Below, one piece after another: positions 33,916 to 44,499 of a stretch of DNA of 64,000 bases. The translations under genes and the position numbers were made by a program. The stretch covers positions 44,558 to 108,557 of the forward strand of contig VSDK01010537.1 in the NCBI GenBank assembly GCA_009767595.1, written 5' to 3'. How positions within the stretch are numbered: position 1 is the first letter of the stretch; every line of letters starts with the position of its first letter. The stretch comes from Symbiodinium kawagutii. Its lineage: Eukaryota; Sar; Dinophyceae; Suessiales; Symbiodiniaceae. The notes beneath the pieces were generated by a model, which made no database searches, had not been told where the DNA came from, and saw nothing but the letters and a program-made list of their open reading frames with translations.

Positions 33916-34272
33916 TTAGCTGATCAGCGCAACGACGGCACCGACGGCGACGACCAGCTTCCAGTGAGCGGTTTGCAGCGCGTACAGCTGTGATGCTGTG
34001 ATGTGCAGCCAGGAAGCGTGGGCTTCCCAATGCAGTGGTAGGCGATGCCATAAGCCTGTTTGCCGAGGAGCAGCTCCGGCTGGCTGGAAAATCCACCAGT
34101 TCAATGGCCGCCCAGGCAGGGCCGTATTCGTCCGGCATACGGCCGAGGAGTGGTTCAGGCGGAATTCGCCCCCCACCACGATTTCGTCCGTGACTTGGGT
34201 CCTAAGAGAAGAAGGCAAGTGGTCATAGTGGTGAACTCCCTGCCACAGACTCATCACCATGATGGTTTTCAA
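33916..34272 (-). CDS. Candidate coding region, unknown protein
   Basis: GC-rich and open for 118 codons on the minus strand. Contains a good internal acceptor (CTTCTCTTAG at 34201). The frame reads VTDEIVVGGEFRLNHSSAVC, and ends LQTAHWKLVVAVGAVVALIS before a stop, which could be a C-terminal membrane segment. A second minus frame (LLGRMPDEYGPAWAAIELVD) is equally protein-like, so the exon structure is unresolved. Confidence 0.42.
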   Translation of the reverse strand: MKTIMVMSLWQGVHHYDHLPSSLRTQVTDEIVVGGEFRLNHSSAVCRTNTALPGRPLNWWIFQPAGAAPRQTGLWHRLPLHWEAHASWLHITASQLYALQTAHWKLVVAVGAVVALIS

Positions 34273-34368
34273 ATGTCATTGCTCTAACTGCAGTCCAAGT
34301 CACAAAGGGTTGTGGAGATGCACGTCCCGGATCCATGACCAAGGACGCCAACAATCTTCATCGAACGC

Positions 34369-34510
34369 CTGTCTCCAGCAGCTCAGCTTCGCAGCTCTCC
34401 GATGTCTTTGCCGGCTCTGTAAGCTCTGCGCTTGCGTTTCCAAGAGCGAATGGTCGAAAGCACATCGAGCCGAGATCGCCATGGGGAGCAGTGCCAACGG
34501 GTAAACAGGA
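34369..34510 (-). CDS. Candidate exon, unknown protein
   Basis: 142 bp; acceptor AATAGTGAG, GC donor GAGACAG|GCGTTC. Reads VGTAPHGDLGSMCFRPFALG then NASAELTEPAKTSESCEAEL. No repeats, balanced composition. Family unknown. Confidence 0.45.
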
Positions 34511-36254
34511 CTCACTATTGATGCTCTATGGCCTATGGTTCACTATGATTACTTGTCTATGGTCTATGGACGTCTATGGTTAACTATTGATGGTCTAAAG
34601 TCTATAGAGTTAACGACCTTTGTGGCTGATTACTTTTTTCGACTATGGTTCAACATTCACCAGCCACAATTAGCCCTTGACATAGAACCACTACAGGCAA
34701 CCCTGCGACGGGAAAGTGACACCGCCGTTTTTCCAAGCTGGTCGATGGTCCCCTCAAGCACAGATAATTACCAAAGCAGGTGGGAATAGAACATTAAAAA
34801 AACGATGGAAACCATAAATTGAGTGTGAGATTTCTTGTGTTCTGAAATACGCAGATGCATGTAAAAAGGTGAACAAAAACCATTTGTAAGTAAACACTGA
34901 ATAAACAAATAAAACACGTGAATGATCCTAAATGACTATGTGTGACAATAACACATTCCTGCTCTATAAACATATCCATGAAACAATGCAAGTGCCCCTA
35001 GCACCAAGGATAAACATCACCCCGCGTCATCCATGCCCAGCTGCCAAGAAGAACATGATGGCCTTCGGAACCTACCGGGCGCTAGTTCCCCACGGCAGCA
35101 GGCTAGCGCTAGCCATGAATGCCTCAACAAGGATCAACTGATCAAAGACCTTAGTAGATCTCGTTGGTGCAAATAACATCTTATAACCATCGTTGATTAG
35201 TGCTGAATAGTGTTAATCATGGTAAATAACGATCATTACTCTTCGTAGATCAAGCTAGGTATGCTGGTTGGTGGATAGATTCGCCATTTCAAAAATATGC
35301 GCAAGTTAATCAACCAACCATCCCAAAAGCAAGTGGGAAAAATTGGAAATGATGGAAAGCACCAAGCGAACATCGTAGAACAACCAAACAACAATCTGTT
35401 GGAAACTAGGTCCGGGAATCTCCTTGGTACTAGGTCTCGTGAATACCTTGCGTTTCCAAATATCTCCACGGGGAGCTTTGAATACTCAACTGGAACAGTC
35501 TGCTCATCTCTCTACACGTTAGACATGTCCAGTGGTGACAACCCCTCAGGTTGATGAGCAGGACCTTCGACCAATCGATAATAAATCTGATGAATGATCA
35601 GTTCCCCAAATTTTCTCGGATGGTCTCCACGATCAACCCACTATGACATTCATTGACGGAACGAATCAATGGCATCATGTTGCAGGCTGACTTAATGACG
35701 GTCAGCGATGCGGCTCACTAGCTACCACCTGTGCGAGCTTGATCATGCTTTGAGCTGACCAGCAGTGCTCAGCACGGCGGGTTAATCGCGAAAATCGCTC
35801 CCAACCAACAGCCAGGCAAGGGGTAATGATTAGTGATGGTTTAATGATGATGAACGACGGTTTGAAAATGGTCGGTAATAGCAGTTGATAATGGTCAATG
35901 ATGACTTATTTTGGAAAAATAATGGTTGAATGGCAGTAGACGACCATGAGTAGTGGCTGAGAATGGTCGCCGTTGCGGCTGACAGAGGCCTATTTGTATA
36001 GGTTCCACCCACAATACTCCAGCAACGAGTTAGTTAGAATGATTGATAATGGTTGTGGTCCGTAATGGCTTATTTTACATGGGTTACTGCTAGTTACTGT
36101 AAAATCATGATAACATGATTGATTAATCGATGTTGACAGTTCATCACGACAAACAATGATTAAGCTTGGTGGCTTTTAGATCAATTACATCCTGAAAAGC
36201 CTAAAAAGCTAAGGTAGTAGCTCTAATCCACACAGTAACAACTAATTATATTAT

Positions 36255-36351
36255 ACTTAGATGTTGTTGATTCGAAGCGACAACTGACTAGTTACTAAGT
36301 TCATCCTAGTCAATTAACAACTAGTTACTAGCGAATCAACGACATCTAAGT
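36255..36351. repeat. 20-bp inverted repeat
   Basis: ACTTAGATGTTGTTGATTCG pairs with 36332-36351 with one mismatch; 57-bp spacer containing ACTAGTTACTA words. Looks like a small non-coding inverted-repeat element. Confidence 0.7.
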
Positions 36352-36652
36352 AGATAGCAATAGTTAATTAACAACTACTTATGTTACATGACTAACGATC
36401 ATTGACAACTAGTTACTTTGAATTCGCTTGATAGTGTATGCACCAAAGCGCCTGGAACCTGTTGCAAAATCTGAGCGAACCAGAACCAGTGATGTTGTGG
36501 CTTCTAGGTGGACTTTCCTGGGTGTAGTGACAGTGAATTGTTGAATGGGAACTACAAAAGTCAACCTAGAACCTACGAATTACAGTATTTGTAGTCAACC
36601 TAATGATTCCAATCGGTGGGAACTCTTTGTAAGTAACCAGTTGATTGGGAAG

Positions 36653-36863
36653 GCCGGTGCGGACGATCAAATGCATCATGGCCAAAATTCACAGCAGGAT
36701 TCCCCCGCAGCAAATCCAGCTGCGAATGACCTATCAATTGGTTTTAGAGAACAAGCCGGTGGTCAATAGCAGCTGGATAGGTCAATATGCAACCACCAGC
36801 GCCACTTCTATCATAGCAGCTGGTGGTCTACCTATGATAGAAGTGGCGCTGGTGGTTGCGTAG
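36653..36863 (+). CDS. Ubiquitin-like domain, probable last exon
   Basis: Acceptor TTGGGAAG|G, stop TAG at 36861-36863. Reads PVRTIKCIMAKIHSRIPPQQ then IQLRMTYQLVLENKPV. TI..I.AKI....IPP.Q..L is the ubiquitin helix and the loop after it. The expected first beta hairpin would lie on an earlier exon. The tail reads SATSIIAAGGLPMIEVALVV, where the last part is encoded by the right arm of a perfect palindrome (36786-36862). So the C-terminal strand may have been created by inverted duplication. No GG processing end. Ubiquitin-like fold fairly likely; protein identity unknown. Confidence 0.58.
36786..36862. repeat. Perfect 28-bp hairpin (31 bp with wobble)
   Basis: GCAACCACCAGCGCCACTTC followed by TATCATAG (36789-36816) is the exact reverse complement of 36832-36859, with a 15-base loop CAGCTGGTGGTCTAC. 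Pairing extends three more bases (one G-T). It overlaps the end of the ubiquitin-like exon. Confidence 0.96.
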
Positions 36864-37128
36864 CAAACGGATCTTCCCTGAGTCATGCCAAGCTCTAAAC
36901 CAATAATGACCGATTGGGACTGTTGCTTATTGATGATGATGAATCAGAATCCTCCCACAACAACAATCAGTCAACAGCCTGTTGTTGCTTGAATTTGTTT
37001 GTAGTGAAATATTTCCGTTGTTGGTTTGTTGTACTTGGGCCGCTTGCTCTACCGGGCGATTGCTTCGCCGGTTGCTCTTCTACCACAAGTTACAGCACGT
37101 CCGGTGCACACATCCGCGACGGAAACAC

Positions 37129-37227
37129 ATGGGCCGAGGTACAGAATCGGCGAGGTTTTTCTTCACCAGGGTCAGGTAGTTGTCGATCAACTTCTTGATG
37201 ATTTGCACCTGGAGATGTCTTGATATC
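37129..37227 (-). CDS. Dynamin GTPase effector domain (GED) exon
   Basis: 99 bp; acceptor GTGCTGAG|G, donor CGGCCCAT|GTGTTT. Reads ISRHLQVQIIKKLIDNYLTL then VKKNLADSVPRP. The dynamin GED consensus is 'I..LI.SYF.IVRK...D.VPKAIM'; matches are IKKLI.NY..LVKKNL.DSVP. Known role: the GED helix packs on the GTPase and stalk and stimulates hydrolysis during membrane scission. Stalk exons on the same strand lie about 19-21 kb upstream. The rest of the GED was not found downstream. Confidence 0.68.
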
Positions 37228-37238
37228 CTCAGCACATT

Positions 37239-37348
37239 TGGTGGTTTCTCAAGATAGGGGACCCGCAAGTGATGGTAGGTTTACTGCTACCAATGGGTAC
37301 AGCTATGGATGATAACTGGGGGTAGTCCTCTGACTTGAGAAACTGCCA
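37239..37348. mobile_element. Short TIR element, family A
   Basis: TGGTGGTTTCTCAAGATAGG at the left, ACTTGAGAAACTGCCA at the right. Twelve bases upstream of the GED exon acceptor. Confidence 0.75.
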
Positions 37349-37818
37349 GATTGGCAAAGAACTGTCTGAACTAACCATCATGGTTGTTTCAATACCAGTG
37401 GGAACTCGTGACAATCATGTAAGGACCCAACATTATTGTTGAAGCACTACCGCCTCTACTGTCTTCAAAGGATCTGCCATAAGTTGGAATTTTGCAGCCC
37501 AAAGTTGTTCACATCCCAAAGTGATAGAACCGCTGCTGAATTGGTACCCATCTCTTTGAACCTAGCACCAGCCTCCCAGTGAATAGTAATGATGAACTGC
37601 TACCAATCAGTCATTGACCCTCATTGCAAACATCAAATTTGCCAACCATTGTTCACGTACCATTCACCAAACATACTCGATTCACAATCACTGGCAAATG
37701 GGTGGTCTCCACTTGTCAAGTGGTTTGAACCGATTCGAAGTGAAAAACCAAAAACCATGCACCTGAACTTGTCTACCATGGTCCATGGTTGACTAGTTGA
37801 GTATAACGCGGGGTCATG

Positions 37819-37927
37819 ATATGGGTGTTTCTCAAAACAGGGATACCACCAAATCATCCCATATTAATCATTGTTCATTAATCAACCATCCATTTTTGGG
37901 GTCCCCTATTTTGAGAAACCACCATAT
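37819..37927. mobile_element. Short TIR element, family A
   Basis: ATATGGGTGTTTCTCAAAAC at the left and TTTTGAGAAACCACCATAT at the right; interior ACCATCCATTTTTGGGGTCC. Confidence 0.84.
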
Positions 37928-37956
37928 TGACCATTCGCCAACCAAAACCCCTGTGC

Positions 37957-38041
37957 CTCACGACGTCGCGGGGCCTCCACTCGCTCTCTGTCGCTTGGCA
38001 CTGTGCTGTTGGGATCGATGGTGCTCAGCACCGGTGGTAAC
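37957..38041 (-). CDS. Candidate exon, unknown protein
   Basis: 85 bp; acceptor TGGCTCTGAG|G, GC donor GTCGTGAG|GCACAGG. Reads LPPVLSTIDPNSTVPSDRER then VEAPRRRE. Phase 2 in, phase 0 out. Thirty bases beyond it is a family A element. Confidence 0.48.
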
Positions 38042-38239
38042 CTCAGAGCCAAGAAACAGCCGCGGTGCTTCACTAAGTTCAAGATGACCAACGGCGATGA
38101 GGATGATGCATGTTTTTTTTTCAATCTGTTAGGAGTGGCTGTAAGGTTACGTGAGTTGTATGTAAATATCGATAAATTGTGTGTATTTCAAAGACAATTC
38201 AAAACATACATCTATGCAAAATGGGTTGTGTGATGTTGT

Positions 38240-38275
38240 GTGCTCCTGATCACACATGTGCTCCTGATCACACAT
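38240..38275. repeat. 18-bp perfect tandem duplication
   Basis: GTGCTCCTGATCACACAT twice in tandem; the unit contains the palindrome TGATCA. Confidence 0.9.
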
Positions 38276-38414
38276 GTAACAACAAAAAATACATTCTGAC
38301 ATTCTGATTTGAATAATCTAGCTTTCTGCGAGGGTAGTACGCAACAACATGTAACAACAATATGCGGGGTGTCCTGTAGAGATTAAACGATCACAGTTGT
38401 ACACCTTGTTCAAA

Positions 38415-38738
38415 ATGGATCGTTGTACCAGGGGAACAATTTTGGTCAATATAGAAAGACACATTGGTTTCCTACAAATCGCATGGTGGATTCATGAAGA
38501 ATTTCTGGCGATGACCGCCCCGCCACTTGATGATCGGGGCAGCCGTAGAAGTGATGTTATCGCACTAGGTGTTTGGCAAAGCAAGCGACGTAAAACCTCT
38601 AGTTTCATCCATGAAACACGATACCTCGACATGGGAGAAGACCCGCAGCCGTGTGTGTTTTATAATTTTGGGGAAAACTTGGATTGGATCAGCTGTAATG
38701 GTCGACCTTCAGTAGCTTTTCAAAACTACACATCATGA
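38415..38738 (+). CDS. Hypothetical ORF
   Basis: 107 codons from the ATG at 38415 (longer frame from a TTG) to a stop. Reads RGSRRSDVIALGVWQSKRRK then TSSFIHETRYLDMGEDPQPC then VFYNFGENLDW. Not repeat-derived and reasonably balanced. No family recognised; may be one exon extended into intron. Confidence 0.4.
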   Translation: MDRCTRGTILVNIERHIGFLQIAWWIHEEFLAMTAPPLDDRGSRRSDVIALGVWQSKRRKTSSFIHETRYLDMGEDPQPCVFYNFGENLDWISCNGRPSVAFQNYTS

Positions 38739-38987
38739 ATGCCCCCTGCCACAATCACCAAGGCTCCATCTTGAATTTCAAGGAGCAATGAACAAGGCAT
38801 CAATCCTGTCATGCTCACTGCTGGTTTAGCAGGTCCCGGAAGAGGCTTTGCCAGGCACCAAGATATGGTTCAGGTCAGAATGTCCGGTGGTATCCTCCAA
38901 CGAAGATCTTCTTGCTGGTTTTCACCCATGAACGGTTTCCCTATAGTAGTTTTATGGGTAATAAGCTGCCTGTTTATGAGCCCTTAA

Positions 38988-39130
38988 ATGTTTCTCAAAA
39001 CAGGGGACCCCCAAAAATCATCCACGATCATTCACGTTTTATCAGAAATTATCCATTTTTTGGGGAGCCCATGATTTTTTGGATAGCCCATTAATATTCT
39101 TTTTGGGCTGCCCATTTTAAGAAACCAGCA
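38988..39130. mobile_element. Family A element with internal duplication
   Basis: Left TGTTTCTCAAAACAGGGGAC. At the right the end block is duplicated (TTTTTTGGGGAGCCCAT, then TTTTTGGGCTGCCCATTTTA), making it about 35 bp longer than usual. Confidence 0.65.
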
Positions 39131-39308
39131 GAAATATGTCATGATCAATGCCCCTGAAGATCTCTGAAGCGCCACTGTTGCAACCATAAAGCCATAAATC
39201 AAAGAAATCTGGCCAGCCTGGGCCAACCCGCCCGAAAATCTATGGAAGAACGAATGGGGTAGGCCACATTTCAAGTGGTGACTGGCAACTTACCAGCTGG
39301 GAACTCCA

Positions 39309-39509
39309 TCATCCTCGATCTGCTGGTCTGCCCTTCCTGAAGGCCCTGTTCAGGCCGGTCTGCTCGTCGTGGGCCCACACAACCACCATCTTTCCCTGCT
39401 GAAATCCATGCTGGGCCTTGATGGGGCTTGCCATGACAAACATCGAATCAACTGTGCATGTTTGATCTTCATGGCAACCTCCGACAATCACCTTTATAGA
39501 TACCATCAA
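39309..39509 (-). CDS. Candidate exon, unknown protein
   Basis: Open 66 codons. Reads MFVMASPIKAQHGFQQGKMV then VVWAHDEQTGLNRAFRKG. Possible GA donor ATCGAG|GATGATG. Protein-like; splice limits uncertain. Confidence 0.45.
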   Translation of the reverse strand: MMVSIKVIVGGCHEDQTCTVDSMFVMASPIKAQHGFQQGKMVVVWAHDEQTGLNRAFRKGRPADRG

Positions 39510-39921
39510 TGCATATCAATGCTAACATCTGCGTGTGAACCTATGTAAGACCAATGGAATACCAAACTCAGCCTATTACAAATGACTACGGTTGTGAATG
39601 TTGGATGAATAACCATCCATTTTTGGGATAGATGACCGGCATCAGGGAAACTGCATCTGAAGAGCTGCATCAACCACTATCCGCCATTAGTGACAAGACC
39701 ATTAGTCGGTTGACCACTCATGGTTTCTAACAGGTTGATTAAATCTACCATCAATCTACTAATGATGATAACCAACTATCCAACTATTAACCATTTTTAA
39801 CCACCATGAGTTGGTAATGGCTGGATCCACCACTAATTACTCACGGGTCATAACATACCTTTTTGCTTGTTGAGCCACCCTCTTCGAAAAATATGCGGGT
39901 CAACCAACCATCCCAAAGTAC

Positions 39922-40020
39922 CCACTGCTGCGCTGATGCCACGAGACTTTGGACCGCCACCAGGAGTTAACTTCGTCACGGTCACCGGTGGCACGTCCTG
40001 GTGGCGGATGGTAGTGTTCC
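39922..40020 (-). CDS. Candidate exon, unknown protein
   Basis: 99 bp; acceptor CCACCATCAG|G, donor GCAGTGG|GTACTT. Reads IRHQDVPPVTVTKLTPGGGP then KSRGISAAV. Gly/Pro-rich with GC-rich composition. Confidence 0.45.
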
Positions 40021-40322
40021 CTGATGGTGGATAGTGGTTCTGCTGTTGTGCCCTATAATAGTTCATAATGGTCTATTGGTAAATATGAACCGGCTTTATT
40101 ACTACTATGTAATATTAACAAACCCCCAGTATACATTTATGAAAACAAACCAACTAGTAGTTGCTTAACATCATTATTGCATATTATTGCTTTTTATCCG
40201 CGGTTGAAAACCATCATTCCTCATTCTCCACTAAAAAACCAAACAATTTTTGGGGGTCCCCAGTCCCCAAGTCCTGGCTTGAGAAAACACCACATTTCTT
40301 TTGTGTGTCTCATGCTATCCTG

Positions 40323-40522
40323 GCCACATCCTGGAGATCATGGCATGACTCGGTAGCCGGCGATTTCCAAGGCTACCCTGACATAACATACCCTGGCGAG
40401 ATCCTACTGTCCTACTGCACCTGGTTCCATTGCAACAAAAATACCGAACTTCGGTGTCATGTGGATTCCTGTCACTCCGTCATTACCGCGACTCAGATCC
40501 TTATCACTGCTACTATTGACAG
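40323..40522 (+). CDS. Candidate Cys-containing exon
   Basis: Open frame to donor ATTGACAG|GTATCC. Reads WRSWHDSVAGDFQGYPDITY then PGEILLSYCTWFHCNKNTEL then RCHVDSCHSV. Four cysteines suggest an extracellular domain. Acceptor not fixed. A half copy of family A (TTTTTGGGGGTCCCC … CTTGAGAAAACACCA, 40240-40292) lies just upstream. Confidence 0.42.
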
Positions 40523-40873
40523 GTATCCACGAGCCAAATCATAGTTGGTCATTAACCGCAACTAAGAACTAAAACCCATATCAAACCTGCTAGCAACGAC
40601 TACGACCTGAACCCATTAACCTACGAAATACCTCCTTGCAAACGCTCTTGGCTGCTCGAAGATCCACCATTTGTTCAGTGTTTTACCCGTAAAATGGTGA
40701 TTGTTACCTCCTGAATATGGTAGGGGCAGCCTCTATTGGTTATTGACCACTGAACATTGCCGGCTTCCCATTGCGAGATGAATCAACCAGCAGCTCCCAG
40801 ATATTTCATGTATGGCATATTTGCCTACACTTACCTAAAAACAATGACCCAGTTATGTTGGTAAAAATTGGAA

Positions 40874-40984
40874 TACGTGGTGGTTTCTCAACGGTACCCC
40901 CAAATCATCCATTAATAGTCCTTTAACTCACAGTCACTAAACCAACCATTTTTTTGGGGTCCCCATTTTGAAAACAACCACGTA
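40874..40984. mobile_element. Short TIR element, family A
   Basis: TACGTGGTGGTTTCTCAACG at the left; TTTTGAAAACAACCACGTA at the right. The TIR extends outward to TACG, giving the widest palindromic ends of the family here. Confidence 0.8.
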
Positions 40985-41082
40985 GTGACTTACTTACATA
41001 GGTAAATATGCCAGCGCCCTGGAGCACCAGGCACTGTAGCCGTTGGATGCCGTTGGATGCCGCCGTCCCCGTGGTTCATCTC

Positions 41083-41183
41083 CTTGGAGTATCCAGCTTC
41101 GCCACCCAAGGACTTCCGAACCTGCCGTGTCCTGGGTGGAACACAATTTTCCGAGGGCCGTCAGCCATAGGATTCATCGACTT
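41083..41183 (-). CDS. Candidate exon, unknown protein
   Basis: 101 bp; acceptor CTAACCCCAG, GA donor CTCCAAG|GAGATG. Reads MNPMADGPRKIVFHPGHGRF then GSPWVAKLDTP. Highly protein-like. Phase 2 out. Confidence 0.5.
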
Positions 41184-41732
41184 CTGGGGTTAGGGAAACA
41201 TGTGCGAGAACAAACACCATGTTTTCGAAACAAAAACACAAACACGCACGCACAGACTTGATAGACCGAATGGGTCACATGCAACCAGTTTTTATATTGA
41301 ATAAGACCCATCGGAAAGTGCCTTCATGGTTACAGAAGCCAAATTGGCATGATCAGATGATGGTGATTATGATGGATGATCTATATTCCCCTTACTGTTG
41401 TGATTTGCTCAGAAAACTGAAAATCGAACGGCTTGCAGCTGCAAACCGGTGACGGCTTCAGCAACTTGATATCAAAACAGCGATCACAACCGTATGATAA
41501 ACCTACTTGGTGATCAGTGCAGGTACGTCTGGCTGATCAGGCCAGATATCCCATCCAAGACCGTAGCTTCGTTGCACACGGTAGGTCAAGGATACCGTGT
41601 GCCCCTGCTAAACTTGAAAGATGAAAAATGAATTCCTAGAAACCCTTTGGAACAGGGGTTGCTCTCACACAAGAAGCGACCTGGCGCATCCATCGGGGGT
41701 CTGCATTTTTTTACATCAAAAATGAACGTCGA

Positions 41733-42332
41733 TCAAATTGAATCATTCGATTCAGTTTCCTCTGTGATGTTGAACCTGAGGGGGGGGGCGTCCGGTGCAT
41801 GGAGAAGTTCGATGTGATGAAAATCGACTCCGGCATCGGCTGCATAGGTGCGACCATGTCTCCATATGTCACCGGCCTCCCAATCTTGCATGTTGTGCTG
41901 TCCAATCTCCATCGTAGCCCATTGTATACCCAGGTTCTCACGGTCTTTGGGGTAAGTCCGAAGCATGTCACCAAGTGTCCACCAGTATGGTATGTGTTGG
42001 GGTTGCCTGTTTGCATGGTTCATCGACCATACATTGGGTGAGTACTGCAATCGCATATTGCGAGTGGAGTGCCATTTGTCCAACCGCTCCGATAATGAAT
42101 ATGATAGGATCTGCTTCAATGTGTCCATGCGAAGTCGTTCCACTGCATCTCTTCGGATGCAAAGGCCGAATGCCGAATAGCACTCCGGCACTTGAAGGTT
42201 CGGATATGCCGCACGGAAGAAGGAGGAGAGAAGGACTGAAATCACCAGGTATTCTGTGACGAAATTGATGGAGGCCGGGATGGTCCAATGGCCTTTCCAG
42301 GGGTGGAAGGTGACATCATCATGCAAATGCAA
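41733..42332 (-). CDS. Hypothetical protein, long single exon
   Basis: 199 codons, the second-longest credible repeat-free ORF after the transporter and KH readings. The true frame begins further upstream (…YVFLHLHDDVTFHPWKGHW), since the listed start is a TTG. It contains LHDD, followed by YLVISVLLSSFFRAAYPNLQ, ECYSAFGLCIRRDAVERLR, and a W/H-rich middle. An acidic pair after hydrophobic residues plus a later 'GLCIRRDAVE' recalls GT-A glycosyltransferases, but I cannot assign it. Ends TEETESNDSI and a stop. No AG acceptor fits its 5' edge, so it may be a gene fragment. Confidence 0.5.
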   Translation of the reverse strand: MHLHDDVTFHPWKGHWTIPASINFVTEYLVISVLLSSFFRAAYPNLQVPECYSAFGLCIRRDAVERLRMDTLKQILSYSLSERLDKWHSTRNMRLQYSPNVWSMNHANRQPQHIPYWWTLGDMLRTYPKDRENLGIQWATMEIGQHNMQDWEAGDIWRHGRTYAADAGVDFHHIELLHAPDAPPLRFNITEETESNDSI

Positions 42333-42719
42333 AAAAACATATGGTTTGAGCGACGTATTATATAGGAATGGTCAGCCCCTGGCCAAATAATCTGGTTCGT
42401 GACGCCACTTTTTCACAACCTCCTCACAAAGAATTTCCCGCACTTTGTCATGAGAATTCGGCACCTTATCACTTTGTGGATGGGCACCTATTGTTCCAAC
42501 CTTGAACTGTTTGGTTCAGCACACATGTATTTGCAGATGTAATATATAGAAATAGAATGTTTACATATTGAATATATACACAAATAATTGGCTGGCAGGA
42601 CAAGATCTGTCAGAGTAAGGTATATAATAGAACACTCCGCATTGTCAAGGCATATCAAAGCCTGAAAAAGCCTGCTAGGTAGATAAATTGATGGGTTTGG
42701 CCGTCGTTAAGGCCATCAG

Positions 42720-42791
42720 CGCATGGCAAGTTTTTTGATCAGTATTGGGCCCTCCGGCAATGGTTTGTCATTGGCTTCATGGAAATTGTAG
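42720..42791 (+). CDS. Candidate exon, unknown protein
   Basis: 72 bp; acceptor GGCCATCAG, donor ATTGTAG|GTGACC. Reads HGKFFDQYWALRQWFVIGFM plus EIV. Ends in phase 1, exactly what 43334-43448 needs. Confidence 0.48.
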   Translation, partial: RMASFLISIGPSGNGLSLASWKL

Positions 42792-43333
42792 GTGACCCAC
42801 AGTGTGACCCACCCAAAAGTGAATGCCATTCCACAAATTCAAATAATAAGGGTCCCTGTGCGATGGGTAGCATTACCTTTGGCTGGCTGGGATTGCCTAA
42901 GATATCATGGTCTTACCTGACCCAGTTTTGTGGTTCGGGAGCAGCGAAATTGGGGCATGAGTGCCGCTGATAGCGTTTTGCCACTTGTTCTCATCCATTG
43001 AATAAGATCGTCCTGTGGTCCTCATGAATGATGTATACCAGGCAATGATGATTAATAATGGCGAAGAGAGCGTCTAGCCTAATAGGCCTATAGAGTCCCA
43101 CATGTCCGATGGTGCTTTTTAAAAACAACAGCCAACTATGCTGTTTGCAAAAAAATGCAAAAGAAAAATAGTCGGACAACCATTGGGATGTTCAGCAATT
43201 TTCTTGGATTGTCATGGTCCAATCCCACAAGGAGGTGCCTTTGTTGTTAGTTCACAGCATTTCACAGCTGGGTACCTTCCAGTTGTGGTAGATGTGTACC
43301 ACTCAGGTTAGTTCACACCCGGGCAACTGCCAG

Positions 43334-43448
43334 TTGTGATGTTACTAAATGGATCTAAATGGCGGGTTTTAAAGGAACGAATCGAACCATGGCCTACCAC
43401 TGCGCTGATGTTTGGTACCTCGTTGATGGATCGCGAACAGAACACGAG
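43334..43448 (+). CDS. Candidate exon, same gene as 42720-42791
   Basis: 115 bp; acceptor AACTGCCAG, donor AACACGAG|GTATTA. Reads MLLNGSKWRVLKERIEPWPT then TALMFGTSLMDREQNTR. Upstream, the acceptor region is partly duplicated (AGTTCACA…CCAGTTGTG at about 43245-43300). No family recognised. Confidence 0.5.
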
Positions 43449-44034
43449 GTATTATATAATAAACGTTGATGGGTGTTCACCAGCAATAACGAACTGCAAT
43501 CTTTGGCCAATGATATCCTTGAGTAATGTTTAATAATCTATTCAAGGTTGATGATGCTAATGACCAACAATAATACCTGTTCTTAATGATTAATGATGGT
43601 ATGATTTCTGGTATCAATAACACACAATGATGATCTGAATAACCAAAGGTGGTATCTTTGGTTACTGATACCCTCCGGTAATCTACGATTGCTACCCGAA
43701 AAGCAGCCATCCCAAAGTGGATTTTTGCCAACCACAGGGTAGCCTATTGTCAAGTCAGGTCATGCTGTAGAAATGGGCCGAAAACCTACCCATTCTGCAA
43801 GCTACCAACCAAACTACTCATCAATCTTCATTTATACTGAATCTTACACGAATATTCAACGACAATATATAAACTAATCAAGCAATTGATTGATTTCATT
43901 GGCTGATGCTTGCTTATGTTGATCAGGTCAGTTCATTACAATTTTTGTACATGATCGCGATACTGTGCTTCCATTGCGCGCTGTCGATGATTCATTTTTG
44001 TTCTGCCAAATTGATAGCAATCAAATATTGTCCA

Positions 44035-44202
44035 GCAACCAGATTCATGATTGATCATCAGGATGACCAGTATTAATTCCTATGAATGCTAGTTATACTG
44101 GTTCCCAATAACCACTCCCTAGTATCACAGATGGGTATACCAACGGCCATCAATTACCAATCAATCATCAACCTATTGATGATCAATCATGAATCTGGTT
44201 GC
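44035..44202. repeat. 26-bp perfect inverted repeat, 116-bp spacer
   Basis: GCAACCAGATTCATGATTGA followed by TCATCA (44035-44060) is the exact reverse complement of 44177-44202. A second pair, ACCAGTATTAATT at about 44066 and AATTAATACTGGT at about 44224, interlocks with it, so the two stems cannot nest. Confidence 0.9.
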
Positions 44203-44337
44203 TTACCAATTGGTGGATGATCAATTAATACTGGTTAACCCTTGCCAATCAACCTAGTGATGCTGGTTAACCATCTATTAATCATCAATTACCAATGATC
44301 AATCAGGTGGTTAGTGGATAGTGGCCTCTCCTGGTAC

Positions 44338-44457
44338 CTCCTCGCTCTCCCTTCAAAAGGCGCACCGCAGCTAGCACTGGCCCCCCCCCGCGCGAGCCGC
44401 TCCACCAAGACGCGAAGCGCGCACAGGACTGGCTGGTGGCGATGGCGTAGTGGCAAG
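44338..44457 (-). CDS. Candidate exon with apparent frameshift at a G9 run
   Basis: Acceptor GGCTGCCAG, donor CGAGGAG|GTACCA. Before the homopolymer the frame reads LPLRHRHQPVLCALRVLVER; after it, a different frame reads GPVLAAVRLLKGER. Removing one G from the nine (44381-44389) joins them. Either a homopolymer error or a broken exon. Family unknown. Confidence 0.42.
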
Positions 44458-44499
44458 CTGGCAGCCGGGCAAGTTGCTGTAGAAATTTGCATGGCATGG

